DNA from: Alcaligenes endophyticus
Lineage (GTDB): Bacteria > Pseudomonadota > Gammaproteobacteria > Burkholderiales > Burkholderiaceae_B
Length of the DNA: 64,000 bases
Reading direction: 5' to 3'
NCBI RefSeq assembly: GCF_026344035.1
Contig: NZ_JAPKND010000001.1
Coordinates: 62,001-126,000, forward strand
A program made the position numbers and the translations under genes. A model generated the notes under the pieces. The model saw only the letters and a program-made list of their open reading frames with translations. It was not told the DNA's origin and did not search any database. Position 1 is the stretch's first letter. Each line of letters opens with the position of its first letter. Below are positions 45,872-54,025 of this stretch, one piece after another.

Positions 45872-47650
45872 TTAACGACGAGCCTTCAAATCTAGCATCA
45901 CCTCACCGCTGGTATCCAACGAGCGCTTTATGGCGGAGTATTTCTCTAGCACAGCAGATTTATATACCACCCCCAGCAGACGGCCCCCCTCGGCAGAAAT
46001 AACGGGTAGGCGTTCGCCACTGAAGTGTACAAATTGCTCTTGAGCCTCGTCCAGACTCATACCAGGATGCAAGGGCTTCACAAAGTCCATGCGAAGGATA
46101 TCGCCCACTTGACGCTGCTGGGCATCGACATCGTTAAGCAGTAAACGCGTAATATCTTGCTGTGCAATAACGCCTTGATACTGATGCTGTTCATCCAGCA
46201 CATACAAATATTTTACTGGATACTCCAAAAACATCTGTAACGCATCTTGTACTAATGCATCGGTGGTTACGGTAGTGTCCGCTGGGCGGACTAAATCATT
46301 CAGGCTGGTATGGCGCAGCCTATGCCTAAGCTGTGCATCGCGCTCGCGCACTAACGTGACCTCGTACATGGCTACTTCAGCCACAGCATGGGCCACAAAA
46401 TAGGCCATGACACATGCCACAATGAGCGGCAGCACTAACTGATAGCTAAGCGTCATTTCAAACAACATCAGTATCGCCATAAAGGGCGCATTTGCTGCTG
46501 CTCCTAAAAACGCCCCCATGCCCGCCAGGGTAAAGAAATACAAAGGCACCTGCATATCAGGCAAAATCAGATATAGCACCTTACCAAATAACGTGCCAAA
46601 CGCAGCCCCAACAAAAATGGCGGGAGTAAACACCCCCCCTACTGCACCAGAGCCCACCGTTAGACCGGTGGCTAATAATTTGAAAAACAACATGCCCAGC
46701 ACCGCCCATAAGGTCCAATGCTGGTGCAGCATAGACGACACTACGCTGTATCCATTGCCAGCGGCATCGGGCACAAACACTAACACTATACCTACCATTA
46801 AACCGCCTAAACTGAGACGTATAGGCAAAGACAGGCCCGTTTTTTTAAACAGGCTGCGAAACCAATTCATTAGTTTCAAAAAACCCGGTGCCGCCAAACC
46901 TATCACTACACCTAGCAACGCAAACAGCAAAATACTCCATCCCCAGCTTTGCTCAGGTAAGAGCATTTGATACGGCGCTTTATACTGCCCTAAGGCGCGC
47001 ATGGTGAAATTAGCACTGGCCGCTGCAATAAACAATGGCCCCAACACGGCAATATTCATCACACCAAGCACAATTTCAGCCACAAAAACTGCTGCAGCAA
47101 TAGGCGCGCCATACGCCGAGGCCACGCCTGCAGCGGCGCCACAAGCCACTAACAAGCGCAAACGCTCTTGGCTAAACAAAGTAAAACGGCCAATGGCAGA
47201 CGCTGATAGAGAGGACAGATGCACCATCGCCCCTTCTCGCCCTATTGACCCTCCAGAGGCCACGGTAAAGAGGGAGGAAAGCGATCGCAGCAAACCCTCA
47301 CGCACCGATAAACGCCCATCGCCAATCGCCACGGCTTCCATGTAGTCTGACTTGGCCCCGGTAGAGTAACGCGCGGCAAAGCTTAATAAACAACCCGCCA
47401 CTAAGCCGCCCAGCACGGGGAAAGCAATTCGCATGTACCATGGCAAGCTTTTGGTGACATGCACTATGCCGCCGTCCTGCCCTGCCACCAAGCGCTGCAC
47501 TATCCCCATACCTTCGTGAAAAGCAATGGTACTAAGAGCGCCTAAAACCCCTACTAACACCGCCCAGCAAAGCATGGCCGGAGTATCGGACAACCACTGC
47601 AAGCCTTGTAACCGCTTGCGCATCGATAAAACAGAGAGTGTCACATTCAA
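45872..47650 (-). CDS. ClC-family chloride channel/antiporter with CBS pair
   Basis: A 592-residue ClC protein. The membrane part (about 25-440) has SGGSIGREGAMVHLSS, the first anion-binding motif (GREGP in model proteins, here GREGA), and GSGAVGGVFTPAIFVGAAFG, the second. The CBS domains occupy about 450-580. The usual GSGIP selectivity loop is replaced, as in ClcB-like members. The TTG at 47650 has AAGGG nine bases upstream; a GTG at 47644 or ATG at 47623 are alternatives. It starts 5 bases after cydB, so it may share the cyd transcript. Confidence 0.85.
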   Translation of the reverse strand: MNVTLSVLSMRKRLQGLQWLSDTPAMLCWAVLVGVLGALSTIAFHEGMGIVQRLVAGQDGGIVHVTKSLPWYMRIAFPVLGGLVAGCLLSFAARYSTGAKSDYMEAVAIGDGRLSVREGLLRSLSSLFTVASGGSIGREGAMVHLSSLSASAIGRFTLFSQERLRLLVACGAAAGVASAYGAPIAAAVFVAEIVLGVMNIAVLGPLFIAAASANFTMRALGQYKAPYQMLLPEQSWGWSILLFALLGVVIGLAAPGFLKLMNWFRSLFKKTGLSLPIRLSLGGLMVGIVLVFVPDAAGNGYSVVSSMLHQHWTLWAVLGMLFFKLLATGLTVGSGAVGGVFTPAIFVGAAFGTLFGKVLYLILPDMQVPLYFFTLAGMGAFLGAAANAPFMAILMLFEMTLSYQLVLPLIVACVMAYFVAHAVAEVAMYEVTLVRERDAQLRHRLRHTSLNDLVRPADTTVTTDALVQDALQMFLEYPVKYLYVLDEQHQYQGVIAQQDITRLLLNDVDAQQRQVGDILRMDFVKPLHPGMSLDEAQEQFVHFSGERLPVISAEGGRLLGVVYKSAVLEKYSAIKRSLDTSGEVMLDLKARR

Positions 47651-47655
47651 GGCGT

Positions 47656-48705
47656 TCAGCCCTTAAAACTGGGCGGCAAGGGCGGCCTAGATAAGCCAAA
47701 CATGCGCCAATAAACCCAAATATTGAAGATTAAAATAATGGGTAATGCTATCAGACTTGCTGTAAGGATAAAGCTTAGCGTCGTGACTGAGGCGGCGGCA
47801 TCCCAGATGGTCAGTTCATCCAAAATCAAAAAAGGGAAAAAGCTAAACGCTAAACCAGATAGCACAGCCACCATAATCAGGAGCGTGAGTAAAAATGGCA
47901 AGGCCGTGGTGCGATAGCTACTGTTAATCATGCGTTGCAAACACATTTCTATGGACACAAAACCCAGCAGTATGACGGCCCACAAAAATAATACAGCGCC
48001 CCAGTAGGGGCCATCGCTCCATTTGAGCAACACCCCTGCGTTCACAAAAGCCAAGACCACCGAGACCGCCACAGCTCCCGCGGCAAACCAACGTACAGAT
48101 CGACGCCCCCAAATCACGGCACGTGCTCGTAGCTCTCCGGCCTCACGCATAATCAGCCAACTTGAGCCCAATAAAACATACGCTGCTACGGCACAAAAAC
48201 CAATAAAAAAGCTAAACCAGGCATACCCTGCATCACTTTGAAAACCTACAGCCACTTGTGCCAATAAAAAACCGTGGGAGAAAGCGGTCAGCACCGAACC
48301 CAAGCCAAAACAGCGCTGCCAATGTAATTGATATTCTTTGGGCGCACGCAACCGAAACTCAAAAGCGACCGACCGTAAAAAAACACCTGCCGCCAATACA
48401 CACAGGGGCAGGTAGAGCGCCCCCATGATGCTACCCCACGCTTTAGGAAAGGCGGAGACAAACAAACCTAGCCCGAGAAAAAGCCAAAACTCGTTCGCAT
48501 CGCGCCAAGGACTTAATAAAGACATCATGCGCGGCCGCAGGTACTCGGGGGCAAACAGGCTCAGCACCCCGACTCCAATATCAAAACCATCTAATACGGT
48601 ACCCGCTAAAATAACCAAAAAAAACAAAAGCAAGAATGCTAGGGGCATCCAAAAAGCCGGATCAGTGGCCCCCAATCCAACTAGGTTAGCAAAGGAATCT
48701 ATCAT
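47656..48705 (-). CDS. cydB: cytochrome bd-type oxidase subunit II
   Basis: A 349-residue inner-membrane protein, CydB-like. TVLDGFDIGVGVLSLFAPEY and SPWRDANEFWLFLGLGLFVS match the conserved N-terminal blocks; the Trp and Asp of the PxWDGN motif are shifted to PWRDAN. About eight helices are seen. It overlaps cydA by ATGA, so the two subunits are made together. Since the partner lacks haem ligands, the pair may not be a classical quinol oxidase. Confidence 0.85.
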   Translation of the reverse strand: MIDSFANLVGLGATDPAFWMPLAFLLLFFLVILAGTVLDGFDIGVGVLSLFAPEYLRPRMMSLLSPWRDANEFWLFLGLGLFVSAFPKAWGSIMGALYLPLCVLAAGVFLRSVAFEFRLRAPKEYQLHWQRCFGLGSVLTAFSHGFLLAQVAVGFQSDAGYAWFSFFIGFCAVAAYVLLGSSWLIMREAGELRARAVIWGRRSVRWFAAGAVAVSVVLAFVNAGVLLKWSDGPYWGAVLFLWAVILLGFVSIEMCLQRMINSSYRTTALPFLLTLLIMVAVLSGLAFSFFPFLILDELTIWDAAASVTTLSFILTASLIALPIILIFNIWVYWRMFGLSRPPLPPSFKG

Positions 48706-49997
48706 GCTCGACCTCTATGACGGGCAACGGGTACTACCCCAAAGCGCACAACGTGACGCACCATACGGTAAAAACCGTAAAAACACAGTACATAGACCGC
48801 CGACAACAATAAAGCTCCTACGCTTAGTGCCCACACCCCATGTTTGCCCATGACCTCGGCAAATAATATCTGGTCTCCGATTACATAAGGTGTGGTGCCC
48901 AGCAATACGAAAGCCGAGCCAGACAGCAGTAGCACCCACGCGGCGCCAGGGGCTAAAGCCAACGCTTGCCGAGTACGATGCGAAAGGGAGTGAGGGTCGA
49001 ACCCAAAACGAGCCAATCGGAACAAGGACCAGACACACAATGCTAACAGCAGCGCACCACACACCATCGCAAAGCGATAAGACCAGGTAGCCACTATCAA
49101 GACAGGAACCGCCTCATCTAGGGCCTCGTCCAAGCTTAGCGGTTCGGCGGGTAAGTCGCCAGCCTCAGTCAGCGCATCCAAATCGTCTTCAACAAACTCG
49201 ATAGCCTGCTGGTTAGTCGGCACTGTTTTTTTTTCTAGCAATTGACTTGGCTGCGGTATATCTACCGGAAAATAGGGGCTATTGAGCACTAGCGCCAACT
49301 GCGCACAAAGCGCTAGCACAGCCACCACGCACCCTGTTTTGAGGGCTAAACGCTCGCTTTCTGTAACAGGACGGCGAAAGGTTTGAATCGTGACCACGCC
49401 CACTAAAAATCCTGCCACCACCGTAAAACTACTGGTGAAGAATAAGCCTGCATACCAAGGCAAGGCTGGATTACCTAACACCTCATGCCAATCCAGTAAC
49501 AGGTAACGCCCGTCTAGCAACTCTACGCCTGTAGGCACATGCATCCACGCTAATAACGTCACCAAACACAATACCGTCAGGCTGACTCCTAAAGCCACCA
49601 TTAAGACTACAACAGTGTGCATGAAGCTAGATAAGCGGCGTTGCCCGAATAACATCAAGCCTAAAAAGCAAGACTTAAAAATGAACAGGCTGAGCATAGC
49701 GGCGGCTAATAAGGGCCCAGCCACCTCTCCCATGACTTCCATGAGCCCTGGCCATAAGCTACCAAACTGTATCAGTACCGGCATGGCTGCCGCAAAGCTT
49801 ACAATGAAGGCGAGGGCAAAAATCCTTACCCAAAACCGATAGGCCCCCATCCAGGCATTGTGGGCCTTACCAAAGGTTCTAAGCCGGAAATAAAACAATA
49901 CCCACGACAGGCCTAGCTCCAATGCCATAAACAACAGCATAAAAGCTAGGCTGATGAAAAACTGCGTCTGTGATAGATAAAGGGCGTAATGCGTCAT
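48702..49997 (-). CDS. divergent CydA-like subunit I lacking haem ligands
   Basis: A 431-residue polytopic protein homologous to CydA by position and helix pattern: TQFFISLAFMLLFMALELGL is helix I, and FGQRRLSSFMHTVVVLMVAL matches the region after helix III. The key ligands of cytochrome bd are absent. A Met stands where His19 should be in helix I, no His lies in helix V (about 178-205), and no acidic residue replaces Glu99 or Glu107 (about 97-118). The Q-loop signature QPAKLAA and GRQPW are gone. Met393 may survive as M311 (TWSYRFAMVCG). This is like the ligand-poor OR-N members known in the bd superfamily. It forms an ATGA-coupled operon with cydB and lies upstream of a ClC gene. Confidence 0.75.
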   Translation of the reverse strand: MTHYALYLSQTQFFISLAFMLLFMALELGLSWVLFYFRLRTFGKAHNAWMGAYRFWVRIFALAFIVSFAAAMPVLIQFGSLWPGLMEVMGEVAGPLLAAAMLSLFIFKSCFLGLMLFGQRRLSSFMHTVVVLMVALGVSLTVLCLVTLLAWMHVPTGVELLDGRYLLLDWHEVLGNPALPWYAGLFFTSSFTVVAGFLVGVVTIQTFRRPVTESERLALKTGCVVAVLALCAQLALVLNSPYFPVDIPQPSQLLEKKTVPTNQQAIEFVEDDLDALTEAGDLPAEPLSLDEALDEAVPVLIVATWSYRFAMVCGALLLALCVWSLFRLARFGFDPHSLSHRTRQALALAPGAAWVLLLSGSAFVLLGTTPYVIGDQILFAEVMGKHGVWALSVGALLLSAVYVLCFYGFYRMVRHVVRFGVVPVARHRGRA

Positions 49998-50108
49998 AAT
50001 GTGGGGTAGTTTAGAGCCACTTGCTTATTTATGCTTAACAAAGAAGCAGACAAAATAAGAACGTGGCAAAATGGTCTATTCGCCTGTTGCTTCTATTTTT
50101 AAACGTGT

Positions 50109-51866
50109 ATGACATCAGCCTCCACTCCCGCACCTGTCTCTAATTTTTTGCGTACAGTCATTGACCAGGACTTAGCGTCCGGCCGTTACTCCCAGAAAAC
50201 CTGGGCTGGTCAACCTGGACCTGCGTCGGTGCAAGCTGCTGCCCCTCTTGATGCAGCACGCGTACGCACTCGCTTTCCCCCCGAACCCAATGGCTATCTG
50301 CATATTGGTCACGCCAAAAGCATATTCCTCAACTTTAGCATTGCTCAAGATTACCAGGGAGCCTGTCATCTACGTTTTGACGACACCAACCCTGAAAAAG
50401 AAGAACAGGAATATGTGGATGCCATCATAGACATGGTGAAATGGTTAGGCTTTGACTGGAAATACCAGAACGAAGACAACCTGTATTTTGCCAGCGACTA
50501 CTTCGATTATATGTATCAGTTTGCAGAAGCACTGATAGAAGGGGGTTATGCCTATGTTGATGAGCAAAGCGCTGAGCAAATGCGTGCCACCCGTGGCACC
50601 CTAACTGAAAAAGGCACCAACTCACCCTGGCGCGATCGCCCAGCGGCAGAGTCCTTACAGTTATTGCGCGAAATGCGTGACGGCAAACACCCCGATGGCA
50701 GCTTAGCCTTACGTGCCAAAGTTGATATGGGTTCACCTAATATCAACATGCGCGACCCCGTGCTGTACCGTATCCGCCATGCCGAGCATCACCGCACCGG
50801 CAACAAATGGTGCATTTACCCCATGTACAGTTGGGCGCACCCAGTGGAAGATGCCCTAGAGCGCATCAGCCACAGCTTTTGTACCCTAGAGTTCGAAGAC
50901 CAACGCCCTTTTTATAATTGGATACTAGAGCGTCTGGTAGAGCTGGGCCAGCTTAGCGAGCCGTTGCCACAGCAGTACGAATTCTCTCGTTTAAACCTTT
51001 CGTATGTCGTCACCAGTAAACGTAAACTGCGTCAATTGGTACAGGAGAACCATGTGCATGGCTGGGATGACCCCCGCATGCCCACGTTAGCAGGGCTACG
51101 TCGCCGTGGTTACACCCCTGGGGCGATACGTCTTTTCTGTGAACGTCTAGGAGTGTCAAAGGCAGCTCAACACATTGAGTACAGCGTACTTGAACAAGCA
51201 TTACGTGACGACCTAGACCCCGTTGCCAACCGCGCAGTGGCCGTATTGGATCCCATTAAGCTGGTTATTACCAACTTCCCCGAGGATCACGAAGAGCCCT
51301 GCTCAGCGCCATGCAATCCCCACCAGCCCGATGGGGCACGCCGTCAGTTCCCCTTTACGCGCGAACTTTACATCGAGCGCGATGACTTCATGGAAGTGGC
51401 GCCCAAAAAATACTTCCGTCTCTTCCCGGGTAATACCGTACGGCTAAAATACGCGTATGTTGTCACCTGCACGGGCTTTGTCAAAGATGAGAACGGCCAA
51501 GTGACCGAAGTCCATGCCGAGTATCTGCCCGACACCAAAAGTGGCACACCCGGTGCCGATACGGTCAAAGTCAAAGGCAACATTACGTGGGTTAGTGCTA
51601 AACATGCCATTGCTGCCCAGGTACGCCTCTATGACAGACTATTTTGCACCGCTCAGCCAGACTCAGGCGACTTGGATTTCTTAGAACAAATCAACCCAGA
51701 CTCGCTAAAGACTATTCAAGCTTGGTTGGAACCTGGCATTGAGGCACACCCCGATACACATTGGCAGTTTGAGCGGTTAGGCTATTTTGTCGCCGATCGT
51801 GAAGACTCCACTCCAGAAAACCCAGTCATTAACCGCAGCACCACACTCAGGGACACCTGGGTGTAA
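50109..51866 (+). CDS. glnS: glutaminyl-tRNA synthetase
   Basis: A 585-residue class I synthetase that charges tRNA-Gln. Motifs: RFPPEPNGYLHIGHAKSIFL with the HIGH signature and VVTSKRKLRQLV, the KMSKS equivalent. RFDDTNPEKEEQEYV and LRRRGYTPGAIRLFC are further family blocks. The anticodon-binding beta barrels are present at the C-terminal end (about 340-580). Full length. minC starts 31 bases after it. Confidence 0.96.
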   Translation: MTSASTPAPVSNFLRTVIDQDLASGRYSQKTWAGQPGPASVQAAAPLDAARVRTRFPPEPNGYLHIGHAKSIFLNFSIAQDYQGACHLRFDDTNPEKEEQEYVDAIIDMVKWLGFDWKYQNEDNLYFASDYFDYMYQFAEALIEGGYAYVDEQSAEQMRATRGTLTEKGTNSPWRDRPAAESLQLLREMRDGKHPDGSLALRAKVDMGSPNINMRDPVLYRIRHAEHHRTGNKWCIYPMYSWAHPVEDALERISHSFCTLEFEDQRPFYNWILERLVELGQLSEPLPQQYEFSRLNLSYVVTSKRKLRQLVQENHVHGWDDPRMPTLAGLRRRGYTPGAIRLFCERLGVSKAAQHIEYSVLEQALRDDLDPVANRAVAVLDPIKLVITNFPEDHEEPCSAPCNPHQPDGARRQFPFTRELYIERDDFMEVAPKKYFRLFPGNTVRLKYAYVVTCTGFVKDENGQVTEVHAEYLPDTKSGTPGADTVKVKGNITWVSAKHAIAAQVRLYDRLFCTAQPDSGDLDFLEQINPDSLKTIQAWLEPGIEAHPDTHWQFERLGYFVADREDSTPENPVINRSTTLRDTWV

Positions 51867-51897
51867 TGGCTTAACCTTACGATCACAACGCAATAAA

Positions 51898-52692
51898 GTG
51901 AACGCAAACTCTCATCCTAAAGGGCCCATCGCCCTAGACTTCAAAAGCGCAACGCTCTATGCCGTACGTGTAGTACTGCGCACGTCTGACACACAAGCCT
52001 TACTCGAGGCTTTGCATCAACGCATGCATGACGCCGGCTCATTTTTTCAAGACGAGCCCGTCGTCATCGACGCAACACAACTTGACGCTACACAGCAAAG
52101 CATTGACTGGGAAAGCTTAATTGCGGCGTTACGCAGTCATCAGTTGCATCCCGTGGGTGTATGTATACAAGCGGAACACCTAGACCAAGCTATAGCCAGC
52201 GGCTTACCCAATGTAGAGCTCTCTAACCCTCCCAGCCGCCCCTTATCTGAACCTGCTCCCGAGCAAGAGGTGCCAGTTATTACGGCGGCTGTCAGTCTAG
52301 AAAACCCGAGCACTGAAGACAGCGCGGCGACGACGCGCACCGTCGAAGTGCCGGCGCCTGCCGCCATGACCATTACACGTCAACTGCGCTCTGGCCAACG
52401 CATCTACGCGCGCAACACCGACTTAATAATTGTCGGTGCTGTAAGCCAAGGAGCCGAAGTCATCGCTGATGGTAATATCCACGTTTATGGTCCTTTACGC
52501 GGCAAAGCCATGGCCGGCGCGCGCGGGGACGCGAATGCCCGTATTTACACCACCGAGCTTGACCCCGAGCTAATTGCCATTGCTGGGGTATACCGTATTA
52601 TGGAAACGCGACTTGATCCTAGCTTACGTAATAAGTCAGCGGTCATTTCTCTGAATGATGAAAAGCTAGAAATTCAACCCTTAACCAGCTAA
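51898..52692 (+). CDS. minC: septum-site determining protein MinC
   Basis: A 264-residue inhibitor of FtsZ polymerisation that is recruited by MinD to the membrane. The N-terminal FtsZ-binding domain (about 5-110) is followed by an acidic Pro/Ala/Glu-rich linker and the right-handed beta helix (about 165-264), with LRSGQRIYARNTDLIIVGAV, GAEVIADGNIHVYGPLRGKA and RIYTTELDPELIAIAGVYR. No ATG fits the N terminus; GTG 51898 is the best start, without a strong ribosome site. Unlike the tight minDE pair, a 168-base gap with its own promoter separates minC from minD. Confidence 0.88.
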   Translation: MNANSHPKGPIALDFKSATLYAVRVVLRTSDTQALLEALHQRMHDAGSFFQDEPVVIDATQLDATQQSIDWESLIAALRSHQLHPVGVCIQAEHLDQAIASGLPNVELSNPPSRPLSEPAPEQEVPVITAAVSLENPSTEDSAATTRTVEVPAPAAMTITRQLRSGQRIYARNTDLIIVGAVSQGAEVIADGNIHVYGPLRGKAMAGARGDANARIYTTELDPELIAIAGVYRIMETRLDPSLRNKSAVISLNDEKLEIQPLTS

Positions 52693-52750
52693 GCAGAAAA
52701 TTGCTTGATGTAGTGAACAAGATTGGCATAACCGATACAAAAAAACCTTT

Positions 52751-52779
52751 TTGATAATTTTTGTTGCTAAGCATATAGT
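52751..52779 (+). promoter_or_regulatory. sigma-70 promoter in front of minD
   Basis: TTGATA (52751-52756) and TATAGT (52774-52779) are exactly 17 bases apart. Each box matches the consensus at five of six positions. It lies in the minC-minD gap, 80 bases before the minD start. Confidence 0.7.
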
Positions 52780-52860
52780 TTCAATACCTAGGCAGTACAA
52801 AAATAAGCTCGGTTATGCTTTACGATAATGTGACTTGAAAATAAAAGGAAATTGATCGTC

Positions 52861-53676
52861 ATGGCGCGTATTGTTGTGGTGACATCAGGAAAAGGCGGAG
52901 TGGGTAAAACCACCACCAGTGCGAGCTTTGCCTCGGGCTTGGCAATGCGCGGTCACAAGACCGCCGTTATTGACTTTGACGTCGGTCTACGTAACCTAGA
53001 CTTGATCATGGGTTGCGAGCGCCGAGTTGTGTATGACTTTGTAAACGTCATACAAGGTGAGGCCTCGCTAAATCAAGCCCTGATCCGAGATAAACAGCTA
53101 GAAAACTTATTCATCCTGCCTGCTTCGCAGACACGCGATAAAGACGCCCTCACCAAAGAAGGCGTAGAAAAAGTACTGGAAGAGCTGAAAACCATGGGCT
53201 TTGAGTACATTGTGTGCGACTCCCCTGCGGGGATTGAAACAGGCGCGTTAATGGCAGCCTACTTTGCCGATGACGCATTAATTGTCACTAACCCCGAAGT
53301 GTCCTCGGTACGCGACTCCGATCGCATTTTAGGCATACTATCGGCGAAGTCTCGACGAGCCGAGCGTAACGAAGATCCCGTTAAAGAGTTTTTGCTCTTG
53401 ACTCGCTACTGCCCCAAACGTGTTTCAGATGGGGAAATGCTATCGCTAAAAGATGTTGAAGACATTTTGCGCATTAAGCTCATTGGCGTGACGCCCGAGT
53501 CTGAAACGGTATTACAGGCCTCTAACCAAGGGGTACCTGTCATTCACCTACGTGACAGCAATGTGGCGCGCTCGTACGACGATATCGTCGCCCGCTATCT
53601 AGGTGAAGAACGTCCCCTGCGCTATGTCGATTACGAAAAACCGGGGCTTCTAAAACGTCTCTTTGGAGGAAAGTAA
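52861..53676 (+). CDS. minD: septum-site determining ATPase MinD
   Basis: A 271-residue ATPase that carries MinC to the membrane and oscillates with MinE. The deviant Walker A is KGGVGKTT at residues 11-18, [20 protein letters not shown] follows, and the amphipathic membrane-targeting helix is the C-terminal [12 protein letters not shown] chose ATG 52861, with AAGGAA upstream; a TTG at 52852 is less likely. It has its own promoter. The stop and the start of minE are one base apart. Confidence 0.97.
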   Translation: MARIVVVTSGKGGVGKTTTSASFASGLAMRGHKTAVIDFDVGLRNLDLIMGCERRVVYDFVNVIQGEASLNQALIRDKQLENLFILPASQTRDKDALTKEGVEKVLEELKTMGFEYIVCDSPAGIETGALMAAYFADDALIVTNPEVSSVRDSDRILGILSAKSRRAERNEDPVKEFLLLTRYCPKRVSDGEMLSLKDVEDILRIKLIGVTPESETVLQASNQGVPVIHLRDSNVARSYDDIVARYLGEERPLRYVDYEKPGLLKRLFGGK

Positions 53677-53677
53677 T

Positions 53678-53962
53678 ATGTCTTTCCTGTCCTTTTTACT
53701 GGGCCATAAAAAAACATCTGCTTCTGTCGCCAAAGATCGTTTGCAGCTTATTTTAATTAACGAACGCGGACGCGGGGGGATTGCACCCGACTACCTTCCC
53801 CGACTGCAGAAAGAACTCATCGAGGTCATCTCTCGTTACGTCAGCATCAATCCCGACGATATCAAGGTCAACCTTGATCGCCAAGACTCACTGGAAGTGT
53901 TGGAAGTAAAAATCGAGATGCCTCAAGTTGACGCTAACTCGGCGAGTGCCGATAAAGCGTAA
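53678..53962 (+). CDS. minE: cell division topological specificity factor MinE
   Basis: A 94-residue activator of MinD ATPase. The N-terminal MSFLSFLLG membrane helix, [14 protein letters not shown] (the MinD-interacting beta strand/helix) and [17 protein letters not shown] are typical. ATG 53678 sits behind GGAGGAAAGTAAT. It is coupled to minD and followed by a strong terminator. Confidence 0.96.
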   Translation: MSFLSFLLGHKKTSASVAKDRLQLILINERGRGGIAPDYLPRLQKELIEVISRYVSINPDDIKVNLDRQDSLEVLEVKIEMPQVDANSASADKA

Positions 53963-53976
53963 GTACCGGGTATAAC

Positions 53977-54005
53977 AAGCAAGGCGCTTAAAGCGCCTTG
54001 CTTTT
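53977..54005. terminator. bidirectional terminator after minE
   Basis: AAGCAAGGCGCTT (53977-53989) and AAGCGCCTTGCTT (53991-54003) form a near-perfect palindrome followed by T's. It separates minE (+) from the haemagglutinin gene (-). Confidence 0.88.
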
Positions 54006-54025
54006 ACCCATCACACACCCAATCC

